Below are positions 34,043-49,000 of a DNA stretch of 64,000 bases, in pieces. Source of the DNA: Paroedura picta. Its lineage: Eukaryota; Chordata; Lepidosauria; Squamata; Gekkonidae. The notes under the pieces were generated by a model. It was not told where the DNA came from. It was given only the letters and a program-made list of their open reading frames with translations, and did not search any database. The stretch covers positions 52,030,174 through 52,094,173 of the forward strand of contig NC_135375.1 in the NCBI RefSeq assembly GCF_049243985.1. The letters run 5' to 3'. The stretch's first letter is position 1. Each line of letters starts with the position of its first letter. The position numbers and the translations under genes were made by a program.

Positions 34043-37000
34043 GTAAGGAGGGCCGGGGTGGGGTGGGGCATGCTCGGAGCGCGGCCGCCAATGGCAGCCC
34101 CTCGCCGGCCAGCCCCGCTTGTCCTCAGGCGCGAGGGGCAGAGCCTCCCTCCCTGCCGACCCTGCAGTGCCTCCTGGAGCGGTGCTCTTGGCGCTCCTCG
34201 TTGCGTGCCCGACCCCGCTGAGAGGCTTCTGCCCTCCCGTCTCTCCCTCCGGCCACTAGGAAGCTGGCAAGAAAGAGCTGTGCCACTGCAGAGGGTGCAT
34301 GCCGCTTTTGAATGCTCTTCCTTCCTTCGTAACTAAAACTAATTCAGTTTGGTTGTGCTTCCTTTTAAAACGTGGGTGAGCTTTAAAAAATGCGTTTCTC
34401 CACTTACAGTCTAAAGTGATTAAGTCCATGTCCATTGTCGGATTTCCCTTGTCTCTTTTTGTGGCTAATTTAGACTGGGTGTTAGTATAATAGTGATGAA
34501 AGGGTATACTGTGCATGCCTGACTGAAAAGAGAGAGGTCGATTTCAGTGGCATCTTTAAGATCAACAAAGTTTAGTTCTGGGTATAAGCTTTCATGTGCA
34601 TGCACACTACTTCAGATGCAGATTTGATTTCCCATCTTGGCAAATAAGATGAGAAACAGGAGAACTTGGCTGGATGCTGATAAGTTCTCATGTTTCTGTG
34701 TAGTAGAGGTTTTCTTCCTGTGGGTGACATGAATTATTTAACTAGCTGTTATTATAAGGGCTGGTGTTGATTTGTAATTTGTTCTGAAGTTTGTGTGTTG
34801 GTTGCTACTCCTATGGGATTACTTATTGCAGTTGGGAAGAGAAGTCCATAGTGCTATTTTCTCTAGCTGTTTTTATATTAGAAATATCCTGTCCATTTTG
34901 TATTTTCAAGTAGATAGCTGTGAGTAACCTTCATACAGCTAGATCTGATTAATGTCTGTATCTGTTTTACTATATATGCGTGTGTGACCATTCACTGTTC
35001 TGTCAAAACATGTCTTGGTAAAAACATATCTTGGTTTTTGGTTTGAATGAATGAATTACATTATCTTGGTCTGCAGAAATATAAAATCTTGGTTTCAGAA
35101 TTTCTATGACAGTGTAGTGCTGTGCAGTAAAGATGTGCAGCTGTGTGCTGAAATTGATTTAACTGAGCTTCAGTGGGCTTACCCCTGCATAAGCTAGACT
35201 TGTAAAACAGCTAATTCAGTTTTCTCATTAATGTTTGGGTTTAGGTCAGTGGTTAGAATCATAGAGTTGGAAGGGGCCATACAGGCCATCTAGTCCAACC
35301 CCCTGCTCAACGCAGGATCAGCCCTAAGCATCCTAAAGCATCCAAGAAAAGTGTGTATCCAACCTTTGCTTGAAGACTGCCAGTGAGGGGGAGCTTACCA
35401 CCTCCTTAGGCAGCCTATTCCACTGCTGAACTACTCTGACTGTGATAAATGTTTTCCTGATATCTAGCCTATATCGTTGTACTTGTAGTTTAAACCCATT
35501 ACTGCACGTTCTTTCCTCTGCAGCCAACGGAAACAGCATCCTGCCCTCCTCCAAGTGACAACCTTTCAAATACTTAGAGGGCTATCATGTCCCCTCTCAT
35601 ACAACATTTATCTTAGTTAACGTATACAATTGTATTATTTGTTATATTTTTAGAGCTTAAAAGTATATCTTCATTCTCTGTAAAGAAAAGAAATGCCACT
35701 ATAGCAGTATTTGCGAGAGTTGTAAACTGCTGCACACAAGGCACTATAGCACATGTGTTTTTAACATTTGTCATCTGAGAGGCAGGAAAAAAAAGTTGAA
35801 GGTAAAATGTTTAGCAAACAAAAGAAAGTGTGTTTAGATGGAAATTCTTATAGTTACAGTATGTCGGGCTACTAGCATGATTGGATATTAAGCTAAACTT
35901 TTAAATACTTAAAACACTGACCTTTTAAATGTGTTATCAATGTATTGTACCAGATGTTGTGAAATACTTACATTTAAGCAAAGAATAATCTTGAAAATGT
36001 TGTATATATCTGCAGTGTAAGCATTGTCACCCCCCACCCCCCAGTAAATTAGAAGAAAACAACTTGATTCCTGAATTTCTCTTCAATCCCCCCTCCTACT
36101 CTTCCCCCCCCCCCGAAATCTCTGTGGCTGCTCACATCTGAGGCTGCATTGGCAAGCTTATCATGCAGGAACCGGACTTCTTGTTGGGCTTGTGGGCCTT
36201 GCTTCTTTCTTCTTTCACACGTGGCTAAAAGCTAATTCCATTTACCTTTGACATACAGGTTAATCTGAATTAACATTAACTTATCAATTCATGCATCATA
36301 AATAATCTAATTTAGATGCTGCTTTTAACTCAGAATGGAACATACAGGTTTGAGGAATCTTTGTTAATAACTAATTTTCAGTATTTCATAATCACGATTT
36401 CAGCGGTGTTGCCAAGAGGATTGCTTTACTTCCTTTTCCCAGTATGTTGCAAACTTCCCTCTATGTGTTCATGTTTTATTTTAAACAATGGCATACTTTT
36501 TTTGGTGTATACTCTAGTTTCTTAAGCTGAAAATGTTCCCTTTTAACCTGTCCTACAACAGTATGGCTGACCCTGAAGAGACACTCCTGAACTTCAGGAA
36601 GAGAATGTGCTTTGCTGCCTTGCCATCTTTATTTTTTTCTCTCTTTTCTCTAGAGTGAAGATACACAGCAACAAATTATCAGAGAAACATTTCATTTAGT
36701 GTCAAAACGTGATGAAAATGTCTGTAATTTCCTAGAAGGAGGCTTGTAAGTATAGTATAAATCAATTCAAAACATTTTGCCAGTCTGAAGATAAGTGCTT
36801 CAGTGAATAATGGTGCACTTCAGAGGTTTGCCATGTCAACAAATACATCCTTAAAGTTTTGCACCAATAATGAATGAGAAAATGTGGCATTTTTTGCCAG
36901 GATATCATTTGCAGGTAGCTAGAATTGTTCCTGTCATCAATTCATTGTCATTCTTTGTTTGGGGAATATCTGACTGGTTAGCAGAGTCAAAATGGTCTAT

Positions 37001-40000
37001 ACAGTAAGGTCCTTATCATATTACAAAATGCAAGATGTAACAAACACAATGTACAATGTTTATTACACATAACACACAATATAACAAACAAGTGGGGAAT
37101 TCACAAGGACTTGCAGGAGGAACCTCATGTTCCCCTTTCCCACCATTTTCTCGTTATCTTCCTTGAAAGGCTCCATAGCATCTGCCTTTTCCTGCTTCTT
37201 TGCCACCCCAAAGCCAACCTACTTCTGTCTGCCACCCCCTCAATAGTTTTCCCTCCTCCTTTCTCCCTGGCAGCCTCTACCAGGGAAAACTGTGGCAAGA
37301 AAACTAAGGGGGGCAGTTGCATATTGCTGGCTGCTGGGTTGAGTTGTACACTGGGGAATGTGCAAGGATTTGTAGAAAGCCCATATACCATTTCCTCTTT
37401 TCCTCCCTCATAGCATTCACCCTATCCTCATCTTTCCTTGTTTCCATCTCTCCTTCCCACATACCAACCATATTACCTTATATCTGCCCTTTAGCTATGT
37501 TTATTATTTATTTATACCCTGCTCTTCTCCACAATGGAGAGTTAAGACCCAAAACGATTTACAATATTTTCTTCTCCATTTCATCCTCACAACAGAGACT
37601 GAGAATGTGCAGCTAGCCCTAGGTCACCCAGTGGGTGAGTCTTGCTTCCCAGTCTGGAGGCTCAGGAGGGCTGCCAGAGCCCAAACAGTGATGATGTTCA
37701 GATTATCATTCACTTAGCAATCAAACAATACCTCTGCAGCTGCCTGAGCTAATTAGATACCATGCATTTTATGTAGTTCATTTGAATATCTAACCTCGGT
37801 GTAATTGAGAATCATTTAGTAGTGGGGACAGGCTTCTGTGCAACTTCTATAGTTGTGGTGCTCAGGGTGACTCAGCTGATATAATTGAAATTGTTTTAAT
37901 TTTAATGTGCTGCTCTTGACTCTATTGTGCTTAACTACTTTGTTCCAGAATTATACTCTGTTTTGTTTCTTGTTGTTTAAGAATGTGCTGATGTGTGGCT
38001 TGAAATGTGGCTGTTGCATGTTATTTGACACTTAACTTGTTCTATTTTAGATTAATAGGTGGATCGGACAACAAACTGATTTATCGACATTATGCGACAT
38101 TGTACTTTGTCTTCTGTGTTGATTCCTCAGAAAGTGAGCTGGGCATTTTAGATCTAATACAAGTAAGTCATTTAAGGAGTATTTGTTTGTTTTACTTTTT
38201 AAAGTACTTTTTAAACGTTCTTCATGAACATTATTTTACTTCATAAAAATGTATGCTTTCAAGACCCTGAATCAAGAGTTTCTTTTGCTAAGAACTGTTT
38301 TAAAGGTCTAATGTCTAGGCTTATCTTTCAAGGTCCTGTGTATTTTTTTGGTTTTACGGTTTGAAACTTCTCAGAACTTAACACAGTATTTTCCCAACAC
38401 ATATTAATAGTTATAATTTTAAATATTTAAATATTAAATAAATGTTTAAATATTGTTCTGGCTGACATGTTATGTTATGATTGTTATATTTGTTGCAGTG
38501 TCCTATATAATTACCTCATGATCTTATATGTAAATCGCCCAGAGCCTTATGGAGGGCAGTAAAATAATCTAAATTAAGAAAATAATATTGAAATATATGT
38601 ATTTATAATATTATAATATTGACAAGAGGAACTTGTGGGAAGGGGGCATCCCATTGTGTTTTCTTCCTCTTTGTCTCTTTGTCATACTTCCGTCATTGGG
38701 CAGCTCCCGTGGATGCAGTCTTCTTCCCCTCACACTGCTCTCTAGCATTGCTGCCTTGGTGTCCAGGGAAGCAGTGACAATTCCCATGCCCTCTCCAGCA
38801 TTAAGAATTAATTATATTGAGGATTATATGCTGAATGGTATGAGAAAGAAAATATAATATCTGCCACACAGAAGTCATCTGCTTCCAGTGTTGGTAACTC
38901 GGAAGCAGACTGAGAGCTGTGCTTGTGTGTGGTAGTCTCTCTTGTAGATCTTCTACATTAAACTAATTTTTCCACTGAGAGTTTTGGAGAGCCACTTATT
39001 GGACAGAATTCTGTTATTGCCTGGACAGTGTGTGTAATTAAAATACTTGCCCCAGCAGCTCTGCTATTCAGCTGGGCATCTGCTCTTCTGCTGCTAACCC
39101 TGCTGAGCTAGGGAGGGGGAAGCTGGGACTCTTTGAAAACTCTGCACTTGTAGCAGTGCCCTAGTGTGAAGTGTGTATGAAGAGAGCCTGGCCTCCTCAC
39201 CGGCTCCTGTGGCTCTTCCAGCTCTGCTTTAGTGTGGGGGAGAGAGGGCCAGCCCTGTGCAGGTGAGTGAGGTCTTAGCTTTCCTGTGGCTCTTGCTGTC
39301 CTGCCCAAGTGCAGGGAGGGAGAAAGAGCTAGTCCCCTTTGCTGGCCCCGTGCATGTGAGCAAGGCCTTGGCCCTCCCACAGCCCTTGCCACCTTGCCCC
39401 TGATTGGTTCCACACAAGCAAGTGAGGCCTTGGCTCTCCCAAGGCCCTTGATACCCTGCCCATGTGCGGGGTGTGCGTTTTAAAGATGCTAAAATTATTT
39501 TGGTGCTGGGGTGAATCTCATTCTGTCCCAGTTGCAAGAAAAACAGCACCTTCCTGGCTAAAAGGGTTATGGTCTTGAACAACCTAATATAAAATATGAG
39601 TTGATTAGAATAGTCTTGATTATCTAGTATGCTCAATTTCATTTTGGTTGGCTATCCGAAATTTACCAGGACTGGAACTCTTGACAGCAGGACATCATTT
39701 GTGAGGCAGACCTGGTTGGAGCCATGCTCTAGGAAACCTCAAAGATGACCACAGCTTGCTGACGTACGTCTGAGCTCATACTGGAAATGCTTCTGTGCTG
39801 TTGGAGCAATGGCTGTTTCCTCTTCATTTCCCCTGTTTTCCTACTGAGTGACAGTGGAGGTTGGGGGCTGCTGGTGGGAAGCCTTTCTGATAACAGTAGA
39901 AAGGTTGATGATTGACCTGGCAGTGACAGGGAGAGGAAGGGCAGACTAAAAATAGATAACTCCTGTTTGTCAGGAAAATGACTGCTCTCTGTTTGGCACT

Positions 40001-43000
40001 AGCAAAATCAAAACTTTTCCACCTGTATTGTAGTCATGGAGGTTTTGCTGTGATCTTTCCCAAAACTTAAGAGCAAAGCAGATCCAGAAAAAGATAAAAG
40101 CTGAGAGAAGCCCTATAATATGTACAAATGCATCATGATGCTGTTTAGAATTAGGACAAAACCCCATTTTCCAACACCATCGAATCCTGGGCAAATAGAA
40201 GAATGAGCTGCCAAGTGCAACCCCATATATGGGGCAAGCCAGGCAAGAGCCCTTGATACCCTGAGGTGCTAAGCATTAGCCATGTCATCTATGCTCCCTC
40301 TTCCCACTCCTCTCCTCTATAAAGATTTTTTTTGGGGGGGGGATTTAGTGGGGTTGAAGACTGCCACGATTTTTTAGGAGTCTGTTTTTACTGTATGTAT
40401 ATGTGTGTCCGCATTTGTTTTACTGGGATTTTACTGGGTTTTTACATGGACAGATTGTGACCCGCCATGAGCCGGTTTGGGAGTGGCAGGTAATAAGTAT
40501 AAATAAATAAATAAATAAAGTCTTCCTGTGCATAGCATTTCCAGCCTTCCTTGGTGTTTTTTCACCCAAGTGCTGATTGTGGTCAACCTACTTCACTTTC
40601 AAGCTCTGCTCAGCCCCAGGCTAAGCTGGGCTATTCACGTATAATACAATCCCCACTTACACTTTACATATATAATATTAGAATCATGGAGTTGGAAGGG
40701 GCCTCTAGCATCATCTAGTCCTGCACAGTGCAGGAAACTCCACAACTACCTGCCCATCCACAGTGACCCCAATATCTTGTCCAGATGATTCCCCCCCCCC
40801 CCCAAATAACCTGAATCTGTGGCCTGTCTGGCCGAAGGAAATTTGCCCCCCAAATTTATGTAATTATGAAAATATACCACTAGGGGGAGCAAGAAATCAA
40901 CTAATATTTAAGTCATACCTGTTTAGGAATGATAAGTGAACTCACCATAGAATCAGAGTTGGAAGGGGCTGTACTGGCCATCTGGTCCCCGCTTCTACTC
41001 AAGGCAGGATCAGGCTAAAGCATACATCTCCTTTAACAACCTTAGAACATCCCACATCAGTTCAAGGAACATAGATTAGTCTACCTTCAAAGAACTCGGT
41101 GGGCTACTTAAATACTTATCAGTTTGCCATGACTTGCCATTGTTTGAGTAAGTCTTAAGGCTTGTGCCCTACCTGTTCCCTTGTGATCTGTGGCATATTT
41201 TTCTCATTTTGCAGCAAACCATAGTTAATGATATACCCAAATTTCCAATCTAGAATTGGGAGGCCCAGTTTGATCACCCTTTCCAATTTTTGTTTGGAGG
41301 GCCAGAGCAAACCATAGACTTGCAAATTCATATATAACAGATGACTGTGTGCTGTCATTCTTTGATATTTCTTGTGAACTAGCCCTCTTTTTAGTCACTT
41401 TTTAGCTATTTTAACATGGCATTCTGGTATTGATGTAGATGATAAAATCTTTTGTAGTTGCTTAAATATAAGTGCTCTAAAAATATCTTGTCAGGTAGGT
41501 AAAGGTTCTTTATTGTCCATACAGAATTGTAGAATATTTATACGTGAACAGTTTATATGCTTTTGTCCATCCAGAATGTTTTTTTACAGTTTCCATGAAA
41601 CTAAATAAAGCAGCAACAAAATACTCCTCAGAGTTCTTTATATCCTTTGTAATCAAGTTGGACCAACAATCAGGAGCTGTTGTTGCAGGGGGAAGGGCAG
41701 CCAAAAATACAATTTTACATATTTTCATAATACCTGTTCCCCTGAGACTCTAGACAGATAACTAAATATGAAAAGTAATTCAGAAAGCTAAGACCACCAG
41801 TAAACTATACTGTAGGATTAGGATAACAGAATCAGAAAACAATATTAACAAAAAGGCAAAACAAAACTTGTCAAAAACCTCATCTGGATTAAAAAAAATA
41901 GATGATTTTGTAGAGAAAAAGTAATGCAATACAATAAACAATAGGTGATTCTGCAGCTAATCATGTCCTTTGGAGGTGATAAACATAATGTTGAATGGAG
42001 CTCAGTTACTGATCAGTAGTCTTGACCTGGATTACACAGGCTAGCTGGATCTCTTCAAATCTCAGAAGCTAAGCAGGGTCTGCCCTATTTGGATGCGAGA
42101 TCACCAATAATGTTTAGATTGTAGAGGCAGGCAGTGGGAAACCACCTCTGATGTCTTTTGCTTTGAAAATCCCCTGAGTGCTGCCACAACTTGGCTGCTT
42201 GTGTTTTATGTGCGCACATGGATATAATACTCCTCAGTAACTCAGTTGGTGTTCACACTAATAGTAAGTAGGCTGCGGCTTTCTGTACCACTGGGAGTGT
42301 CTATGTTTTTGTTGAGAGCAGACATATGGACAGCAGATTACAGCAGTCTAGTCTTCAGGTATTATAACATGGATCCAGTTGCCAGATCAGCTGAGTCAAG
42401 GCCATCTTCTATGGTAAACAAACCGTAATGAATTTCTAAAAGTACCATTAACTTGCTTCTCAAGTAATAATGCTGGTTCTTAAGTGTGTCAGCCAGTGTC
42501 ATCTGATCCCATCAAAAGTGAGAAGCACAATGTCATAAGGGTCTTGCTGGGTCAGACTAGTAGTCAATCTAGTCCAGCATCTTTTCTCACACAATTACTT
42601 GAAGGGTCAGCTACAGGGCACAGAGATCTTCCATAATATTGTACTGGTGTTCAGCAGTTTTACTCATGATAGCTAGTAGCCACTGATAGACCAGTTCTCC
42701 ATGAATCTTTCTGATTTAGCATCTAATGTAGCATCAAGTTCCTCATTTTAACCACTCGTTGAGCAGTATTTCCTTTTATCCATTCTGAATCTACTCTCCA
42801 AGAACTTTATCAGATGCTTCCAAGTTCTAGTATTTTCAGAGAGGGAGAAGGTTCTCTCTGCCCACTCTCTCCCTACCAGTACATATTTTATAAACTTCTG
42901 TTAAAGTGAAAAAATGTCACTCTTCAGTCTTTTCTCATAGGAAAGGTGCTCTAATCCTGTAATCATCTTGGCTGCCCTCTTCTGTACTTGTCCAGATTTG

Positions 43001-46000
43001 TAATTTCCTTTTTGGGATTGTGATCAGAACTGCACAGTATTCCAAACAAGGCTACACCACAATCTGCATAGGGCATTACAACATTGGCTGTTTTATTTTC
43101 AGCCACCTTCCTAATAATCCCTGGCAGAGAGTTTGTCATTTTCACTGCTGTGGCATATTGAAATGAGCTATCCATTGAGCTATCTAGTGTGACCCCAAGA
43201 ATTTTTTTCCCACTCAGTGTCAGCAAGTTCAGATCCCAGTAGCCTATATTTAAAGTTGGGATTTTTTTTTGTCCCAGTGTGCATTACTTTACACTTGGCA
43301 ACACTGAACTTAATTTGCCACATTGTTTCCTACTCACCCAATTTGTCAAGATCCTGCTTGAGCCCTTCACAGTTGGCTTTAGCATTACCATCCTGAATAA
43401 TATACACCTGAACCTGCACCTGTCTTCTCCCTAAAAAGCACTTTCCTGGAAGCAACTTTTTCAAACATCTGTAATGTGGACCCCCAAGTCCAAACGCATG
43501 TAACTTGTCTGGCATGTAGGGAGGCATCCCAGGGAGTCCTCCTGTGAGATGGATGCCTCCAGCTTGCACAAGGGTCTGTTCTGTACACTCCAGAACTCAT
43601 GCCTGGCATTTCCCTGAAAAGCACTTTTTTGTGTGTTTGTAACTCGGACCCACCAAATTTGGTGGGCAGATAGATGAGAATCAATTGGAGATGTCCCCAC
43701 ATCCTGTACTTTCCACATTGATTTGGTCTGGCACAGCAACTTGGTTCAGGTTCAAGACCTGAACTGGGTTTTCCCAGTTTATGCTCATCTCTATCCATGA
43801 CTGCTAAGTATACTCAGGAGTCTTTGGTAAGTACCTTGTCAAAACTTTTTAAAAGTTCAGGTATGTAAAGTCTGTCAGGTAATTGTCTACATGCTTGTTC
43901 ACTTTCTCAAAGAGCTCCAAAGGTTGGTGGGGGAGGACTTCCCCTTATAGGAGCCCTGCTGATTATTCCTCTACAGGCTCTGTTCCTCTATATGTGTGTA
44001 ATCTGTCTGTAATTTCAGTTCCTACTAATTTGCCTGGGACAGAATTAGGCTAACTGGCCTGTAGTATCCTCGTTACTCCTTGGAACCCCATTATAGAAAT
44101 CAGTGCAGCATTTTCTACTCTGTAATCTTCTGATTTTTGTGATGTCTTCCCACACAATATTTCCTCTGCCTTGTTTACGATTCAATTTCAGCATATTCAT
44201 CTTTAACCACTTTTTGGGTTCACTTCTGGGAGCCTTTTGCAACCCTGGGAGAGGATTATTTGATTCACACAATGGGTGCAAGGTTTGGAATTGGATATAA
44301 AATTGCTTTTCTGTTTGAAATGTGAACTTCAACTAACATTTCTTCAAGTTAAATAGACATTTTCTTAAATCTTTGGGAAGTATAAACTATGGCAAATTTC
44401 TAGTTTCACTTAATTCACATGATCCTTTCTAGAATATTATATATGTTTTATGCTTAAAAAACTGCTTATAGTATTTTTGTTACGAGTTAAAGAGTAGCAC
44501 AGGGCTTCTTCTCCCTTTGCAAAGGAATTTTATGTATCTGCAGTAGTGCATGCTTGCGGCAATAGGTTACTGCCCCTATTAGGAATATGAGAGGGCTGTT
44601 TTTGCCCTGTTTCCACAAGATGATATTATCAGTTGACAAAATAGTACATCAGTCTTCATTGACACTGTTTGTTGGGTTAAGCATTTCTGTATGTTTTTGT
44701 ATATAAACAAAGCATCAAAAATACATGGATATATCTTCAGAATAAAAATATTTCAGCAGTTTAAATACTTTAAAAGTGTGAGTCTTATTCAAAGTGTACT
44801 AATATGCTGCCAAGGAGGCAGAATTCAAAGCCATTATATAGGTAAAGTCTGACGTTCAGTAATACACCTGGGATCTGTCAAGAAATTAATCACACATGTT
44901 GTGCAGACATAGTGCCAGAATTCTTGTACAGTCTTTGCCACCTTTACTTTGCCCTTAATGGAATGGTTGAGTTGCTATTAAACTATGACCTGTTGCCTTT
45001 TATTTCTACCACAGGTATTTGTAGAGACCCTAGACAAGTGTTTTGAGAACGTCTGTGAACTGGATTTAATTTTCCACGTAGATAAGGTACTGTGGTGAGC
45101 TGAGCTGCAATAACATCCTAACAACAACTATACTGCTGACAAAAAACATTTGTCCTTATATCTGTTCAAGTAGCATACAGTTCTACCCTCATTCAGTTGT
45201 CACTACTTCTTATCTACATCCCCCCCCCCACCCAGCAGAGTAAAACTCACTGCTTCAAAGTATTTAATTCCACACCTATACTTACTGATTAAAGGATCTG
45301 GTGGGTTCTAAAAGAGCTTTCTGGTTACTGTATTATGTCACCTGTTCCAAATTTGTAGGTTAATTTTATTTATTTTATTTATTTATTTATCATACTTATA
45401 TACCGCCCTCTCCGGAGGCTCAGGGCGGTTTACATAACAAGGAACAATACATAAAACGGTCTATAAAAACACGTGAATAACCTTATAATAATAACTAATA
45501 GTTGTAACCAGATAACAGTGTAACAGTACAATATAACAATACAACAATGTAATAGTACAAACAGGTCCAGGGCTTATTGGTGGAATGGGCAATTTGGAAT
45601 TTTCATGTCTGGTAGATGCATAAAAGTGTTACTTAAACTGTTGTTCTTGGGCTAGGGAGGTCTTTATTTGAAAGTTTAAGTTTGTGGTTTTAAAAAATGA
45701 AAATGCAGAAAGGTATCCTTTCTGAAAATTCAGTTTTTGAAATAGTGATAGGGTTCCCCCCTCTTTCCTCCATGTTTGGGCTAGGTCAGTTAAGGCTAAA
45801 AAATCAATTCTAATTATGCAGTAGAGACCATAAGAAATTTATAGACAAGTAATGTGGAAAAATTACTGAAAACCAGGCAGTGACTCACTCTCACAGACTT
45901 TGAAAAACAACAGCTTAAACTTTAAAAAAATCAATATAAGGAGTTGTGTAAAGAACAAAAAAAAGTCATCTATTGTCTTTGCTTCTTCCACATTAAGTTT

Positions 46001-49000
46001 CCAAGTTTATGGGAGATAGGCAGTTGGTTAAAATATACTAGGAAATAATTTAATTTTTCGTAGTGTTCTAACTGAACATCTTCCTTTACATAGACACTAT
46101 TTTTTCTCATGTTTTAACACCTGTGATAGTTCCTGGGGGAAAACAGTACATTTTTCCAAGAATGTTTTGCACTGGAACGGTGAATTGGTCTGTTTTTGAA
46201 AACCATCAAGTATTTCCCCAGATTGTCCTAAGGGAAGTCTTCTTCCTTATTAACAGTTACTAATACATTTGCACATCTGGTTTGGAGGAGGAGGAGGATA
46301 AAGAAGCAGGAAAGACCTTTGCCCTTTTGTAAGTTTTAAGATAATGGTTTGGAATGTGAATGCCTGCTGTGAAACTAAAGGGGATCTGAGAAATCTGGTA
46401 ACAAATGTGTGAGGTTTCTGTGTACATAAGCTCTTTTGTGCCTTCTAGATCCTGTCCACTTCCCCCTACAATCCCCCACAGTTGTGCCTGTGTACCTTCC
46501 TTGATTTCTATTGACCAATTTCTTGCCAATGAGTGAAATATATAAAACTATTGCTTGTGATATCAAGTCCATTTACCCTAATTTGTCAAACTTCTGAATA
46601 TTAAAACCTACTCTGAAATCATTGCTTAGCTATTGCATTTGAAATGTCATGGAAGTTGCTTACATTGCACAATAACCCTCAGAACTGATATACTACTTGG
46701 CACTATATTCAGTATGCAGTATTTAAACTCTTCCGAATGCCTGTCAAGGCTTATTGAATAGAATGATTTCAAATATTTTACTATGCAGCTGGAAATACAC
46801 CGCTTTACTGTAATATTTATGAAACTTTTTCAGACAATGTTGATTTTTTAAAACTCATTCTTAATAGGCATGCAAGATTCAGATGCCTGTAAGTCTGTTG
46901 TATCAACTATATTTCAGGCTAAAATTATTATGAATAATCAATATGAAACCTATAAAATGTAAATACCTGATTTTACTAATTACATTGGAAAATTAAATAA
47001 TTTTAGGTGACTTAGCACCTAAAGGTGACTTAGCACATTGTGTAAAATTAGCAGCCAGTATCAAAATACTTGTGATCTATGTCCATTTGGCTTTGATCCT
47101 TTTAGGTCCATAATATCCTGGCTGAAATGGTGATGGGTGGGATGGTTTTAGAGACCAACATGAATGAAATTGTCACACAGATTGATGCCCAAAATAAATT
47201 GGAAAAATCGGAGGTAAGAAATAAAAGTACTGAAATTGATTTGAGCATGATCATACTATTTGCATGATGTGAAACCGTCACTTATCTTTTAGCATCCCCT
47301 ATATTTAGCTACTTGTATTGTTACAAATGAACATTCAGTATGTGGCATGTTAAAGCCTTTGTTGATTGCATAAATAGCTAAATAATTCCCTTTTCCTTCT
47401 ATCAAAGCCACATCTGCCATCGGCATCTGTATACAAAATCATTTCTGAGCTTCTTTCAGTCAAGGCTTCTGACTCTTATAGCCTTTCTTCTCTTTTAGCT
47501 CATTTATAACTTTCTATAGCATCCCATTGAAGGGTGTGTGCTGTCAAAAGAAATTATATGTGATAATAGTATTATTAACAAGTCAGAAAATTTGAGCATG
47601 AAATGTAATGAAATACCTCAGCCTACATTCTGAAAAGTTAATTGGGTGAATTAAGAATCTATTCAAATTGTGTCCTAGATCTCTGCGACTTTCTCTTCTT
47701 GACCATATAGGTCAGAATATCAGGAGTTAGATTAAATGTCTTTTAAAATATTGAGCATGTGGAAATTTATATTTCCCTTTTTCTCACAAATTAGAATGTG
47801 AAATGAATATCAGAGGTCCTGCAAATTCACAAAATCTAGGGCTGCAAGGCTGCAGTAAGAGGTTTCTTTAGCAGGGAGATGCATGAAATTAGCTTATTGT
47901 TCTCCTTGTCTGTCCTGCTTTTCCTCCTTCCCCTTCATTCATGCACAGAGAATCCTGACTGAGAAACTAGAGTTACTCATGAGGTGCAGTTGTCCTGACC
48001 TGATCTCTTCAGATCTCAGAAGCTAAACGTAGTCAGCCCAGGATTGCTATGCAGAGGCAGGCGGTGGCAAACCACCTTTGAAGATCTGTTGTCTTGAAAA
48101 ACCTACTGGGTTGCCATAAGCCTGTGTAAGAAAATAAACTCCAGCTAATCCATTCAGCTGCTTTTGTATGTCCTGGGTCATGGGCATTAAGTTTCAAACT
48201 AGGATGCTCAACATAAGACAGAAGGGGAAGGATCAAAGCCTGAGCACAACAGGTTGGTTTTGTGCCTGTCCCGGCTTAACAGTGTCTTAAAACTCACCTC
48301 TGAATGCAGCTAAATCTTTGAGTACATGCAAACAACAACACTGAGTGATAACTTTCTAAGCAAATTGTCTGGGCCCTTCACAGTATTGAGGCCATTTTTC
48401 AATTAAATGGGATGTTCTTCCCTTTAGTAATACTAACGGTGCATTCTAATGAAAGAGCAGTATAGCATTGAATGATGAGAAGCCCAGAAAATATTCAGTG
48501 CATGGCAGTATAGTGAAGGAACATTTAGTGAAGATATGCAGAAGAGATTTTATGAGTCAGCTAAGCTTGGAATCAGATTCAAAGTGTGTGTGTTTTAAGT
48601 AGTTGAGCAGTTTTAGGAGACCTTGCTTTTAAAAGTTATGCTTTAAAAACACCTCTACGGTTTGTCTTTAAACTGTTAAGTTAGGCTGTCAAATAATCCA
48701 CTAGATAAAGATCACTTTAGTGAAGCTGGTAAAGCTGGCTTCTTGCCTTCATTACTTCTCCTCAGATTTAAATAATTTCGGAGTGCACAACAGAAAAATT
48801 GTCAGATGAATGTTGAAGGAGGAAATGAGTTTTAGCTGCATTTAGTTGCATTGTTTTAGAAAGCTAAAGAAAACAAAGAAGGCAAAGTGACCTTTGAATA
48901 GGGTAATTGGTCCTTTTTAATAAGCTTGTGCACTAAGGGCCTGATCTGACCGATTTGGCTTTGGCGCCCATTAAAGTCAATGGCGACATTGACAATAATT